Positions 53,299 through 62,566 of a DNA stretch of 64,000 bases are shown in pieces. Every line of letters starts with the position of its first letter. The stretch's first letter is position 1. Location: contig NZ_QWDD01000001.1 in the NCBI RefSeq assembly GCF_003722355.1, positions 2,905,001 through 2,969,000 of the forward strand, in the 5' to 3' direction. Under the pieces are notes generated by a model. The model saw only the letters and a list, made by a program, of their open reading frames with translations, did not search any database and had not been told where the DNA came from. Source of the stretch: Methylocystis hirsuta. GTDB taxonomy: Bacteria; Pseudomonadota; Alphaproteobacteria; Rhizobiales; Beijerinckiaceae. The translations under genes were made by a program, and so were the position numbers.

Positions 53299-53670
53299 AT
53301 GATCAAGCTTGCTTTGACGACGGCCCTTGCCGCCGCCGCCTTTAGCGCATCGGCCTATGCCGCGCAGTGGAATGTGACCGAAGCGAATAAGGCGGGCATC
53401 AAGCGCGCGCAGGGCACCTGGACCGTCGCGACGGAAGGCGACAAGGTTTCGGGCAAGAGCGAAATGCAGCTCGATAACGGCTCCGTGCTGACCTACAAGC
53501 TTGAAGGCGAACTCACCGGCGGCGTTTACACGCTCAAACTCGTGGACCGCACCGATTCCAAGAAGAATTGCGTATGGACCGGCAAGCCCGTCGAGGGCGC
53601 CCATAACGTGTACATGGGCGAAGCCGTCTGCGACGGCGAAAAAATCGTGATCAGAGGCGGCCAGAACTAA
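53299..53670 (+). CDS. Secreted protein of unknown function
   Basis: 123 aa with a signal peptide (MIKLALTTALAAAAFSASAY, cleaved after YAA). The mature part is beta-rich: AQGTWTVATEGDKVSGKSEM, VLTYKLEGELTGGVYTLKLV, KKNCVWTGKPVEGAHNVYMG and AVCDGEKIVIRGG, with two cysteines likely forming one disulfide. It resembles small periplasmic beta-barrel proteins common in Rhizobiales, but no named family is certain. GGGAG at 53286 supports the ATG at 53299. A strong terminator follows. Confidence 0.65.
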   Translation: MIKLALTTALAAAAFSASAYAAQWNVTEANKAGIKRAQGTWTVATEGDKVSGKSEMQLDNGSVLTYKLEGELTGGVYTLKLVDRTDSKKNCVWTGKPVEGAHNVYMGEAVCDGEKIVIRGGQN

Positions 53671-53698
53671 GCGCCTGACAACAGCTTCTTCCAATAAC

Positions 53699-53728
53699 AA
53701 ACGCCGGCTCAACGCCGGCGTTTTCGTT
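53699..53728. terminator. Rho-independent terminator shared by convergent genes
   Basis: AACGCCGGC-TCAAC-GCCGGCGTT followed by TTCGTTT. It lies 29 nt after the secreted-protein stop and 19 bp before the pepF stop, so it can serve both. Confidence 0.85.
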
Positions 53729-53746
53729 TGGCGTTGGACGCGCCGA

Positions 53747-55585
53747 TTAGGCGTCCTCCATCGCTTCGAGTTCCGCGATCAGGCCTTCGATCATTTCAAG
53801 GCCGATGTTCCAGAACGCCGGATCCCGCGCGTCTAATCCGAAAGGCTTGAGAAGCTCGTTGTAAGGCTTAGCGCCGCCCGCTTCGAGCAAAGCGAAATAG
53901 CGCTCGGCGAATCCTTCATGCGCCTTTTGATAAACGCCGTAGAGCGAATTCACCAGGCAATCGCCGAACGCATAGGCGTAGACGTAGAAGGGCGAATGGA
54001 TGAAATGCGGGATATAGGCCCAGAAGGTCTCATAGCCGGGGCCCAGGCGGATGGAGGGGCCAAAGCTTTCGGCCTGCACGCTCATCCATAATTCGCAGAT
54101 CTGATCCGCAGTCAGTTCGCCTTCGCGTCGCGCGTTATGCACCTTTCGCTCGAAAGCGTAAAACGCCATCTGCCGCACCACGGTATTGAGCATGTCCTCC
54201 ACCTTGGAGGCGAGCAGCGCCCGCTTTTGCGCCTGATCCGACGCTTGCGCGATGAGCGCGCGGAAGGTGAGCATTTCGCCGAAGACGGACGCCGTCTCCG
54301 CCAGCGTCAGCGGGGTCGGCGCCATCAAGGCGCCCTGTCGGGCCGCAAGCACCTGATGCATGCCATGGCCGAGTTCATGCGCGAGCGTCATCACGTCGCG
54401 CGTCTTTCCTTGAAAATTCAGCAGCACATAGGGATGCGCGGAGGGCACGGTCGGATGTGAAAAGGCCCCCGGCGCCTTGCCCGGCCGCACCGGCGCGTCG
54501 ATCCAGTTCTTCTCAAAGAAGCGCCCGGCGATCTCCGCCATGCGCGGCGCAAATCCGTCGTAAGCCTCGAGCACGATGTCGCGCGCCTCCGGCCAGGAAT
54601 AGCGCTTGGCCGGCGTCGACGGCAACGGCGCGCTGCGATCCCAATAGTCGAGCGCCTCCTTGCCGAACCATTTCGCCTTGAGCTTGTAATAGCGATGCGA
54701 CAGGCGGGGATGCGCGGCCTCCACCGCTTGCGCGAGCGCCTCGACGACCTCGCGTTCGACGCGGTTGGAGAGATGGCGCGCATCGGCGACGTCCTGGAAG
54801 CCGCGCCAGCGATCCGAGATTTCCTTGTCCTTCGCCAACGTATTGGTGATGAGCGAAAAGGTGCGCAGATTGTTCTTGAGCGTCACGCCGATCGCCTGCG
54901 CCGCTTCGCGGCGCGTCTCTTCGCGCGAATCCTGCATCAGATTGAGCACAGGCTCGATCGCAAGCTCCTCGCCAGCGACCTTGAAGCGCAACCCGGCGAT
55001 GGTCTCGTCGAAAAGACGATTCCAGGCGGCCGCGCCGGAGATATATTTCTCGTGGAACAGCTCTTCCAGCTTGTCCTCGAGTTCGTAGGGCTTCTCCTTG
55101 CGGATGTCTTCGAGCCACGGCTTCCAGCGCGAAAGCGGCTCCTTGCTGGCCGCGGCCATCAGCGCGGCGTCGTCCATCCGATTGAGCTCAAGCTGAAAAA
55201 ACAGGAGCTGCGCCGAAGCGTTGGTGACCTTCTCCTGCACGTCGCCATAGAATTTCGCGCGCGCGGGATCGGTGGTGTCGCCGCTATAGAGCAGGCCGGC
55301 GAAGGACATCAGTCGCCCGAGCAAGTCCTGCAGCGCCTCGTAGCGCGCCAGCGCCTCGCCAAGCTTGACGCTGGCGTCGGGGCCTTTGGCCAGCGACTCC
55401 AGCCGGCCGCGATAATCCTTGCCGAATTGCGCAACCTCCCGCGCGGCCTTGGCGAGATCGGAGGCGACCTGGGGAGAATCGGCGCCCGGATAAAGATCTG
55501 CGAGATTCCATTCCGGCAGCCGTTCCGCAGTTTTCGCGGCGGGGGCTTCGGCGATCGAATGGGCGAAAGAACGGGCGCTGAACAT
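53747..55585 (-). CDS. pepF: Oligoendopeptidase F (M3 family)
   Basis: 612-aa zinc metallopeptidase of the cytosol. The catalytic motif is LAHELGHGMHQVLAARQG (HExGH, near residue 408) with the downstream Glu in LAETASVFGEML. N-terminal half has ERLPEWNLADLYPGADSPQV and TDPARAKFYGDVQEKVTNAS typical of PepF. Cleaves oligopeptides. ATG 55585 is chosen over an in-frame start at 55717, which would add 44 non-conserved residues overlapping the neighbouring promoter. Confidence 0.94.
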   Translation of the reverse strand: MFSARSFAHSIAEAPAAKTAERLPEWNLADLYPGADSPQVASDLAKAAREVAQFGKDYRGRLESLAKGPDASVKLGEALARYEALQDLLGRLMSFAGLLYSGDTTDPARAKFYGDVQEKVTNASAQLLFFQLELNRMDDAALMAAASKEPLSRWKPWLEDIRKEKPYELEDKLEELFHEKYISGAAAWNRLFDETIAGLRFKVAGEELAIEPVLNLMQDSREETRREAAQAIGVTLKNNLRTFSLITNTLAKDKEISDRWRGFQDVADARHLSNRVEREVVEALAQAVEAAHPRLSHRYYKLKAKWFGKEALDYWDRSAPLPSTPAKRYSWPEARDIVLEAYDGFAPRMAEIAGRFFEKNWIDAPVRPGKAPGAFSHPTVPSAHPYVLLNFQGKTRDVMTLAHELGHGMHQVLAARQGALMAPTPLTLAETASVFGEMLTFRALIAQASDQAQKRALLASKVEDMLNTVVRQMAFYAFERKVHNARREGELTADQICELWMSVQAESFGPSIRLGPGYETFWAYIPHFIHSPFYVYAYAFGDCLVNSLYGVYQKAHEGFAERYFALLEAGGAKPYNELLKPFGLDARDPAFWNIGLEMIEGLIAELEAMEDA

Positions 55586-55751
55586 GGCGGGGACCAAAAT
55601 GGGCGGCTCCGACAAGCGAAGACGCGAGGATCGGGATAAGCCTAGATATGGCAAGAGGCCGGAGAGGATCAACCTGCGGTCAGGGTCGGCGCCGGCGCCC
55701 GTTGCGTCTATAAACAATATGGGAGCGAAAGAATCAGCTTAGGTGCGCGCA

Positions 55752-56534
55752 ATGGCGGGAGAGCCAGATTTTCTCAGTTCGGTCACGTCGCGTTACGCCA
55801 TGGCGCGCGATATTTTCGCGCGTATCTCAACTTTCCTCAACAAAGCGACCTTCAAGATCAAGCGCGGGCCGCCGCTCGAAACGATTGGCGAGATCGCGAA
55901 GCGGTTCAAGACCGACGACTATGATCGTCTGACTCTCAAGGAGCTCGCCGAGACCAAGGCGGGCGCGACGTTCATCGACGAGAAGATTCAAGACATCAAC
56001 CGCGCGAGCTTTCATCGCTCCGCCTTCGCGCTGAACGCGTTCACCCATTTGCTTTTCGTCGACCTCGCCGCGCAACTGTCGTTCTCGTTCCTCCAGCTCA
56101 AATTCGCTTTCGTGATCGCCAACATCATTCTCGCGCTGCTTGCGCATTCCTCGGTGCGTCAAAGCTATCGCGCGCTGCTCGCGGGGCCGAATGCGCTTCC
56201 GCCCAGACGGCGCTTCTGGGGTATGTTTCCCAATCCCGCCTATAATCGCACGGTGAAGAAGAATTCGCGCAGCTATGCGCAAAGCGCCTGGGAAGAAAAA
56301 TCGCTGTTCCGGCCGGCCTATTTCGTCAACGCAGCGCTCATCTTTCTTGGCGCGCAATTCATTCTTCCGCCGGACCGTCTCATTTTTCCCTTCAGCTTCA
56401 TCGTCGGGAAAATTTCCGGACTGTTCACGACGCTGGTCATGGCCTTCGACGTCTGGCGCGGCTTTCGCGCCGGCGATGCGGCGCGGATCGCGCGCGAAAG
56501 GGAAGTCTCCGTCTACCGCGATCTCGACGTCTGA
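55752..56534 (+). CDS. Membrane protein of unknown function
   Basis: 260 aa (a GTG at 55743 would add three residues). N-terminal soluble part, then hydrophobic segments near residues 95-135 (FAFVIANIILALLAHS) and 190-235 (YFVNAALIFLGAQFILPP, FSFIVGKISGLFTTLVMAFD). No known domain; the length and pattern suggest two or three membrane helices with cytoplasmic ends. Divergent from pepF and convergent with the transglycosylase gene. Confidence 0.65.
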   Translation: MAGEPDFLSSVTSRYAMARDIFARISTFLNKATFKIKRGPPLETIGEIAKRFKTDDYDRLTLKELAETKAGATFIDEKIQDINRASFHRSAFALNAFTHLLFVDLAAQLSFSFLQLKFAFVIANIILALLAHSSVRQSYRALLAGPNALPPRRRFWGMFPNPAYNRTVKKNSRSYAQSAWEEKSLFRPAYFVNAALIFLGAQFILPPDRLIFPFSFIVGKISGLFTTLVMAFDVWRGFRAGDAARIAREREVSVYRDLDV

Positions 56535-56546
56535 ACCGCAGCGACT

Positions 56547-57767
56547 CTATCGGCCGCGCAGCCGCGCCAGAACGTCTTTCGTCGCAAAGCCGTCGGCGGG
56601 CTGGATGCGCTCGCTCAATTGAAAGGCATGGATGGCGTTGCGGCTCGCGCGGCCGAGCTTGCCGTCGAATGTTCCCTGATAGAGTCCGCGCTCGCTCAAC
56701 AGCTGCTGCATCGCCTTGACGTCGGCGGTCGACAGCGGCGCGACCTTCGGCCAGGGCGCGATCGGGATATCGCGCCCGGCGATGCGCTCGGCGAGCAGCG
56801 CGACCGACATCGCATAAGCGTCGGACGTATTGTATTGGCGGATGACTTCGAAATTGTCGGTGATCAGAAAGGCCGGGCCGCTCGCGCCCGCAGGCAGATA
56901 AAGGCTTGCAGCGCCGCCGCCGGGGAGCGCGCCGCCATCGGCGCGGGTCACGCCGAGCTGCCGCCAGCGGGCGAAGTCGAGATCGAAGGCGCCATAGTCG
57001 AACCCCTCGGGCAGTCGCACTTCGACGACGGCGGGCACTCCCGCGACCCATCCGGATTTCGCCAGGAAATTGGCGATGGAGGCTACGGCGTCGCCGCGGG
57101 AGCGCCAGATGTCCGGCGCGCCGCCGCCCTCGTCGCTTTCGGCATATTTGAGATAGGCGGAGGGCATGAACTGCGGTTGGCCCATGGCCCCGGCCCAGGA
57201 GCCGCGCAATTGCGCCCGCGTCGCATAGCCCTTCTCCAGCATCACGAGCGCGGCGACAAATTCCTCAATGAAGGTTTCGGCGCGATGCCCCTTCCACGCC
57301 AGCGACGCCAGAACGCGCAGCGCGTCAGAGCCGCCGGCCGCCGTTCCGAAATTGCTCTCGACTCCCAGAATGGCGACGACGATCTCGCTTGGAACGCCGT
57401 GACGGGACTGGGCCCGACCGAGCGGCCCCGCGAGCTCGGCGGCGACCGCCCGGCCGCGGGCGACGCGACCATTCGTCACAGCGCCGGCGAGATAGGCGGG
57501 AATCGAGATGGTGAACTCGGACTGCGCGCGCGGCTTCGCCGAGACCGATGGGTCAGGCGCAAGTCCGGCTATCGCCGCGTCGAAGGTTTCGTGCGAGACG
57601 CCGGCGGCCTGCGCCGATGGCCACAGGCCCTGCAAAAACGCCTCGAACGTGTCGGCTTTGGCGCGGCCTCCGGCAAGCCAGAGAGCCGCGACTGCACGAA
57701 CCGACGCGCCGAGCATCTGACGTCGATCAATCCCTGCACAGAGTATTGACTCAAGGCGCCGCATCAT
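56547..57767 (-). CDS. Lytic murein transglycosylase (MltB-type) with peptidoglycan-binding domain
   Basis: 406 aa with a Tat-like signal (RRQMLGASVRAVAALWLAGG). The SLT_2/MltB domain occupies about residues 40-335: catalytic Glu in AILGVESNFGTAAGG, then SWAGAMGQPQFMPSAYLKYA and GDAVASIANFLAKSGW. A PG_binding_1 domain ends the protein (VKAMQQLLSERGLYQGTFDG, HAFQLSERIQPADG). Cuts glycan strands to 1,6-anhydro-MurNAc ends in the periplasm. Confidence 0.93.
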   Translation of the reverse strand: MMRRLESILCAGIDRRQMLGASVRAVAALWLAGGRAKADTFEAFLQGLWPSAQAAGVSHETFDAAIAGLAPDPSVSAKPRAQSEFTISIPAYLAGAVTNGRVARGRAVAAELAGPLGRAQSRHGVPSEIVVAILGVESNFGTAAGGSDALRVLASLAWKGHRAETFIEEFVAALVMLEKGYATRAQLRGSWAGAMGQPQFMPSAYLKYAESDEGGGAPDIWRSRGDAVASIANFLAKSGWVAGVPAVVEVRLPEGFDYGAFDLDFARWRQLGVTRADGGALPGGGAASLYLPAGASGPAFLITDNFEVIRQYNTSDAYAMSVALLAERIAGRDIPIAPWPKVAPLSTADVKAMQQLLSERGLYQGTFDGKLGRASRNAIHAFQLSERIQPADGFATKDVLARLRGR

Positions 57768-57902
57768 TAGCCAGTCCTTTGCTGCTTCTTTGGAAATATT
57801 ACACCTTCCGCCATTTCGTTTGACAGGGGGCGGGCGCTGCCCTCTACTGAAAAAAGCTTAATGTATGAATAGGGAGCGAGTGATGCTCGCCTGTCACGAA
57901 GA

Positions 57903-58385
57903 ATGACTCATCAACCCTCGACTACGAGTTTCGACCGTTCGATCAAACTGCGCGATCAATCCCCCGAGAGCGCGACGAAGATCTCGGACATTAAAGCACG
58001 GCTGCGCGGCGCAGGTCTGCGCCCTACCGTTCAGCGGCTCGCTCTGAGCCGGCTGCTGTTCGGCAACGGCGATCGACATGTGAGCGCCGAGGCTTTGCAC
58101 GCTGAAGCGCGCGAAGCCGGTCTGACGATGTCTCTCTCCACGGTCTACAACACGCTCAACCAGTTCGCCGGAGCAGGTCTGTTGCGCGAGATCGCCGTGC
58201 AGGGACCCCGCACCTACTTCCACACCCGCACCTCGCCGCACCATCACTTCATGGATGAAGGGACGGGCCGCATGTTCGACACGGCTGATGGTTCGATCGA
58301 ATTCGCGCGGCTGCCGGCGCCGCCGGAAGGGATGGAAATCGTCGGCTGCGACGTGATCATTCGCATTCGCCCGAAGAGGGGGTGA
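57903..58385 (+). CDS. irr: Iron response regulator Irr (Fur family)
   Basis: 160 aa. The winged-helix part has LRGAGLRPTVQRLALSRLLF and SLSTVYNTLNQFAGAGLLRE. The regulatory part has the HHHFMDEGTGRMFD motif, the histidine cluster used for haem binding in Irr, and lacks the Cys pairs of true Fur. In alphaproteobacteria Irr represses iron-demanding genes at low iron and is degraded when haem is available. It is not recognisably preceded by a canonical ICE box. Promoter region 57768-57902. Confidence 0.92.
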   Translation: MTHQPSTTSFDRSIKLRDQSPESATKISDIKARLRGAGLRPTVQRLALSRLLFGNGDRHVSAEALHAEAREAGLTMSLSTVYNTLNQFAGAGLLREIAVQGPRTYFHTRTSPHHHFMDEGTGRMFDTADGSIEFARLPAPPEGMEIVGCDVIIRIRPKRG

Positions 58386-58474
58386 ACGACGGGCCGCCGC
58401 TGCATGCGATGGCGCTTTTGCGCGTCGGGTGGCTGGCCTATGCAAATACGGACGACCGCCCCTTTGCTCGCGGC

Positions 58475-59020
58475 TTATTTCCGCTGCGCGTCGCGCCACT
58501 GCCGCACGACGGCGAGCGCATTCTCAATATGCTTCGTTGCGCCGGAATCCTCGACCGCCGAGAGAATCTTTCCATCGGGCGCGATGACATATGAGATGCG
58601 GTTGGCGAACATCGCTCCCGCGACCGGAACCTTGAAGGCGGCGTCATAGGCGTTGATCACCTTGAAGTCGGGATCGGCGCCGACGGAAAATTTGTCCCGA
58701 CACTCTTTCGTCGAGAATTCACGCTGCGTGGCGATCGTGTCGCTCGATACGCCGATGACGCTCGCGCCCATGGCGGCGAACTCCTCCATGGCTTCGGCGA
58801 ATTCATGCGCCTCGAGCGTGCAGACGCTCGTGAACGACTTCGGATAGAAATACAGCACGACCGGGCCCTTCTCGAGCGCCTGCCGCAGCGAGAAGGAGAA
58901 CGCCTTGCCGCCCAGCGCCGCCTCCAGACTGAAGTCGGGCGCGACGTCTCCGGGTTTGAGAGCGGCGAGCGCGGCGCTCGAGACGAGAGTCAATAAGGCG
59001 GCTGCGGCGATGGCTCTCAT
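58475..59020 (-). CDS. Exported peroxiredoxin (Bcp/PrxQ-like)
   Basis: 181 aa with a signal peptide (MRAIAAAALLTLVSSAALAA). Thioredoxin-fold core: LKPGDVAPDFSLEAALGGKA, the peroxidatic site VLYFYPKSFTSVCTLEAHEF (Cys in T-x-x-C-T), and VIGVSSDTIATQREFSTKEC. A second Cys is in ECRDKFSVGAD. Reduces peroxides in the periplasm; most Bcp proteins are cytosolic, so the signal peptide is notable. Convergent with irr, with an 89-bp gap. Confidence 0.9.
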   Translation of the reverse strand: MRAIAAAALLTLVSSAALAALKPGDVAPDFSLEAALGGKAFSFSLRQALEKGPVVLYFYPKSFTSVCTLEAHEFAEAMEEFAAMGASVIGVSSDTIATQREFSTKECRDKFSVGADPDFKVINAYDAAFKVPVAGAMFANRISYVIAPDGKILSAVEDSGATKHIENALAVVRQWRDAQRK

Positions 59021-59166
59021 AGGGGTCTCCTAAGCGGTCGGCATTCCTTCACAGGGACATGGTAGCGCTCGCCTCCCGGCCAAGCCCGGGAAACACAATG
59101 TTGCGGCGCAGCATTCCCCGAAATAAGATCGGAATCCAGTCGAGCGCCTCGGCTTAAGGGACGTTG

Positions 59167-61050
59167 ATGACAGAGCACCCCAATGTCGCGCAGACGAACC
59201 CTGCGCGCGCAGAGCAGGCATCTTCTAACCATCGCCAACCCTCCCCTGCCCATGACTTTCCGCGCCTCGCGTCGAAAGCCTTCGTCGAAGCGTGGCCCAG
59301 CGCCTTTCTGGCGGCGGAGCGCGCCGCCGACAGAGACCCTTACGGCTACGCGGCGCTGAGCAATGTCATCGACCGCTCGCTTCATGCGAGCGTCGCCCAT
59401 CTGACCGGCGGACTTTCGCCCGCCGCGATGGCGGGCGCCTATTGGGATTGGGCGGCGCATCTCGCGACAGCGCCAGGAAAGCAGATGCAGCTTGCCGAAA
59501 AGGCGATGCGCAAAACTTGGCGATTCGCCAATTACGCCTGGCGTTGCACGCTGCAGCCGAACGCCGCGCCCTGCATCGAGCCGCTGCCGCAGGACAAGAG
59601 ATTTTCCGGCGAAGCGTGGCGGCGCTGGCCCTATGCGCTGCTCTACCAGGGTTTTCTGCTCAATCAGCAGTGGTGGCACAACGCCACGACGGGAATCGGC
59701 GGCGTCACCAAGCAGCATGAAAACGTCGTCGAATTCGCCTCGCGGCAATTGCTCGACATGTTCTCGCCGTCGAACTTCCTGCTGACGAATCCCGAGGCGC
59801 TGCAACGCACGCTGGAGACCGGCGGCGTCAATCTCGTCTATGGCCTGCAGAATTTTCTTGAAGACATGGAGCGGCGCGCCGGCGGCAAGCGGCCTGTCGG
59901 CGCCGAAGCCTTCGTTCCCGGTCAGAATGTCGCGATCACGCCGGGCAAGGTGATCTACCGCAACCGGCTGATCGAGCTCATCCAATATGCGCCGGCGACG
60001 GAGACGGTACGGCCCGAGCCCGTGCTCATCACGCCCGCCTGGATCATGAAATATTACATCCTCGATCTATCGCCGCATAATTCGCTGGTGCGGTTTTTGA
60101 CCGGGCAAGGCTTCACGGTGTTCATGATCTCCTGGCGCAATCCGAGCGCCGAAGATCGCGATCTCGACATGGAGGCCTATCGACGCCTCGGCGTGATGGC
60201 GGCGCTCGACGTCATCTCGCATCTCATGCCGGACCGAAAAATCCATGCCGCCGGCTATTGCCTGGGCGGAACGCTGCTCGCCATCGCCGCGGCCGCGATG
60301 GCGCGCGACAATGACGAACGGCTCAAGAGCGTGACGCTCCTCGCCGCGCAAACCGATTTCACCGAAGCCGGAGAACTGACGCTCTTCGTCAACGAGAGTC
60401 AGCTCGACTTCCTCGAAGATCTGATGTGGGAGCACGGCTTTCTTGATTCCAAGGAGATGGCCGGCGCGTTCCAACTCCTGCGCTCCAATGATCTTGTCTG
60501 GTCCTATGCGCTCAAGTCCTATCTCATGGGCGAGCGCGAGCCGATGACCGATATGATGGCCTGGAACGCCGACGCGACGCGCATGCCCTACAAGATGCAT
60601 TCCGAATATCTTCGGCGGCTTTTCCTCAACAATGATCTCGCCGAAGGCCGGCTTCGCGCCAACGGCGGCGCCGTCGCGCTCAATGATATTCGCGCCCCGA
60701 TCTTCGCCGTCGGCACGGAGCGCGATCATGTCGCGCCCTGGCGCTCGATTTATAAGATCCACCTGCTCGCCGACACGGAAATCACTTTCCTGCTGACCAG
60801 CGGCGGGCATAACGCCGGCATCGTCTCGGCGCCCGCGACGAAGCGCGGCGACTACCGCTTTACGAACCGTGTGGACGGCGAGCATTACGCCGCCCCCGAC
60901 GAGTGGGTGAAGATCGCGTCCGTCAGGGAAGGATCATGGTGGCCGGAATGGAGCGACTGGCTCGCTGCGCGATCGGGCGCGTCAGTTGCGCCGCCTGCGA
61001 TGGCCGAAGCGCTCTGCGACGCGCCAGGGACCTATGTGCTGCAGAGCTGA
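59167..61050 (+). CDS. phaC: Poly(3-hydroxyalkanoate) synthase, PhaC
   Basis: 627 aa. Polymerises hydroxyacyl-CoA into PHA granules. The lipase-like box is HAAGYCLGGTLLAIAA with the catalytic Cys near residue 371; other marks are PAWIMKYYILDLSPHNSLVR, GFTVFMISWRNPSAEDRDLD, the Asp in GTERDHVAPWRSIYKI, and the His in LTSGGHNAGIVSAP. The long N-terminal domain is typical of class I, and the form with the large C-terminal part is seen in methanotrophs and rhizobia. ATG 59167 overlaps a possible TTG at 59164. No phaA, phaB or phaR lies adjacent. Confidence 0.93.
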   Translation: MTEHPNVAQTNPARAEQASSNHRQPSPAHDFPRLASKAFVEAWPSAFLAAERAADRDPYGYAALSNVIDRSLHASVAHLTGGLSPAAMAGAYWDWAAHLATAPGKQMQLAEKAMRKTWRFANYAWRCTLQPNAAPCIEPLPQDKRFSGEAWRRWPYALLYQGFLLNQQWWHNATTGIGGVTKQHENVVEFASRQLLDMFSPSNFLLTNPEALQRTLETGGVNLVYGLQNFLEDMERRAGGKRPVGAEAFVPGQNVAITPGKVIYRNRLIELIQYAPATETVRPEPVLITPAWIMKYYILDLSPHNSLVRFLTGQGFTVFMISWRNPSAEDRDLDMEAYRRLGVMAALDVISHLMPDRKIHAAGYCLGGTLLAIAAAAMARDNDERLKSVTLLAAQTDFTEAGELTLFVNESQLDFLEDLMWEHGFLDSKEMAGAFQLLRSNDLVWSYALKSYLMGEREPMTDMMAWNADATRMPYKMHSEYLRRLFLNNDLAEGRLRANGGAVALNDIRAPIFAVGTERDHVAPWRSIYKIHLLADTEITFLLTSGGHNAGIVSAPATKRGDYRFTNRVDGEHYAAPDEWVKIASVREGSWWPEWSDWLAARSGASVAPPAMAEALCDAPGTYVLQS

Positions 61051-61097
61051 CGCACGGAGAAGCGACGCCCGCACGTCGTAGCAATTTGCCTCCGCTT

Positions 61098-61140
61098 GTC
61101 ATCCCCGACGCGCGAAGCGCGATCGGGGATCCAGAGCAAC
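61098..61140. repeat. Left half of an interspersed palindromic repeat split by the IS110 element
   Basis: GTCATCCCCG-ACGCGCGAAGCGCGAT-CGGGGATCCAGAG, the same family as the left half of the intact copy at 21370. It pairs with the right half at 62567-62604 across the insertion. Confidence 0.85.
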
Positions 61141-61239
61141 GCCCGAGACGCTTGTCGTGAGTCTGATGGGGTGGACGGCCCCCGACGGCATCGTTTGTGC
61201 CAGAATGAGGTTGTCGAATCTCAAACGAGGGAGCCGTCC

Positions 61240-62280
61240 GTGAACGAGATTATCCGCATTGGCATGGATACGTCGAAACATTTTTTTCAGCTTCACGGGG
61301 TGGACGCCGCCGAGCGGCCGGTTTTGCGCAAAAGGCTGCGGCGCAAGGAGGTCGTAGCGTTCTTTGCGGGACTTTCGCCGATGGTTGTCGGGATCGAGGC
61401 TTGCGGCGCGGCGCATCATTGGGCGCGCACGCTTTCTGAACTTGGTCACGAGGTGCAGCTTTTGCCGCCGCAGCTGGTGAAGCCCTATGTCAAACGCGGC
61501 AAGAACGACGCGGCCGACGCCGAGGCGCTGTGCGAAGCGATGAGCCGGCCGACGATGCGTTTTGCGCCGGTCAAGAGCAAGGAGGAGCAAGCGGCGCTGA
61601 TGCTGATCGGCGTGCGCGATCGGCTGATCCGCAATCGCACGCAGCTTGCGAACGCCATTCGCGGCTACGCGGCGGAGTTTGGATTGATCGCCGCCAAGGG
61701 TCTCGACAAGATCGAGCCGCTGCTCGCGCGGCTTGAAGCGGACGAGAGTTTGCCGGCCTTGGCGCGCGATTTGTTCATGACGCAGGCGGAAGAATACGCG
61801 CAGCTTAAGGCAAAGATCAGGGATGTCGACGCCAAGCTTTCCGCCTGGCGCCGGCAAGACGCGCGCAGCCGCCGGCTCGTGCGCATTCCGGGACTGGGGC
61901 CGATCGGCGCGGCGTTGCTGTCGATGAAGACGCTCGACCCGAGTTTGTTTCGTTCGGGACGCCAGTTCGCGGCCTGGATCGGCTTGACGCCGAAGGATCA
62001 TTCGACCGCCGGCAAGGTCAAACTCGGGGGGATCACCCGCGCCGGCGACGAGGCCTTGCGCAGCGCATTGGTGAGCGGCGCGACCGCCGTCATCCGGCAG
62101 GCGCGACACGGCAGAGGAAAACCCTCGCCCTGGCTCGCGGCGCTGATCGCGCGCAAGCCGCCAAAACTCGCCGCCGTGGCGCTCGCCAACAAGATCGCCC
62201 GCATCGCGTGGAAACTCATGAAGACGGGAGAAAGTTACGACGCCAGACGGGCGTCGGGCGCCGCGGCGCAGGCCGCATAA
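61240..62280 (+). CDS. IS110-family transposase (DEDD recombinase)
   Basis: 346 aa from a GTG at 61240. N-terminal RuvC-like DEDD domain: IIRIGMDTSKHFFQLHG (first Asp), VVGIEACGAAHHWARTLSEL (Glu), VKRGKNDAADAEALCEAM (two Asp). C-terminal transposase_20 domain: LVRIPGLGPIGAALLSMKTL and FRSGRQFAAWIGLTPKDHST with the conserved Ser of IS110 recombinases. All catalytic residues remain, so it may be active. Confidence 0.9.
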   Translation: MNEIIRIGMDTSKHFFQLHGVDAAERPVLRKRLRRKEVVAFFAGLSPMVVGIEACGAAHHWARTLSELGHEVQLLPPQLVKPYVKRGKNDAADAEALCEAMSRPTMRFAPVKSKEEQAALMLIGVRDRLIRNRTQLANAIRGYAAEFGLIAAKGLDKIEPLLARLEADESLPALARDLFMTQAEEYAQLKAKIRDVDAKLSAWRRQDARSRRLVRIPGLGPIGAALLSMKTLDPSLFRSGRQFAAWIGLTPKDHSTAGKVKLGGITRAGDEALRSALVSGATAVIRQARHGRGKPSPWLAALIARKPPKLAAVALANKIARIAWKLMKTGESYDARRASGAAAQAA

Positions 62281-62289
62281 CCTCAAAGT

Positions 62290-62545
62290 TTCGCGAAACC
62301 AGGGCGCGTTCCCGCGCCTTTGTCTCGCGGAAGGCCGGAACTTGCAAGAAAACGACAGATGGCGCGATCAATCGATCCAAGACGCGAGACATTCCGTGGA
62401 ATCCAGCGGCGGTCTCATGCCGCGACTCTGTGTGGAGCTCGCGTCGCGGAACCCATCTTGGCCAGCGGTCATTCGCGACCGCGCAAACAGGCCGGACATA
62501 TGGACGCAAACGATCCGATCAAAACTCTGTCCCCAACCCTTGCGA
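62290..62545 (+). ncRNA. Candidate guide RNA (seekRNA/bridge RNA) region of the IS110 element
   Basis: The 3' end between the transposase stop and the right inverted repeat has no gene, but several short inverted repeats. IS1111-group elements are known to make a guide RNA from this end that pairs with the target. GGAATCCAG at 62398-62406 is the exact complement of CTGGATTCC, which spans the reconstructed insertion point, so it is a candidate guide. RNA boundaries are not determinable here. Confidence 0.45.
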
Positions 62546-62566
62546 GGCGGGGGCCGTCCACATATG

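Larger units (their letters stand above)
61166..62566 (+). mobile_element. IS110-family (IS1111-group-like) insertion element
   Basis: About 1.4 kb. Perfect 13-bp subterminal inverted repeats GTGGACGGCCCCC at 61171-61183 and its complement at 62549-62561. Comparison with the intact repeat suggests insertion between CTG and GATTCCCG, giving the borders stated (a base or two uncertain). One DEDD-type transposase gene, a short 5' end and a long (about 280-bp) 3' non-coding end, as in the IS1111 group. No target duplication is visible. Confidence 0.8.
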
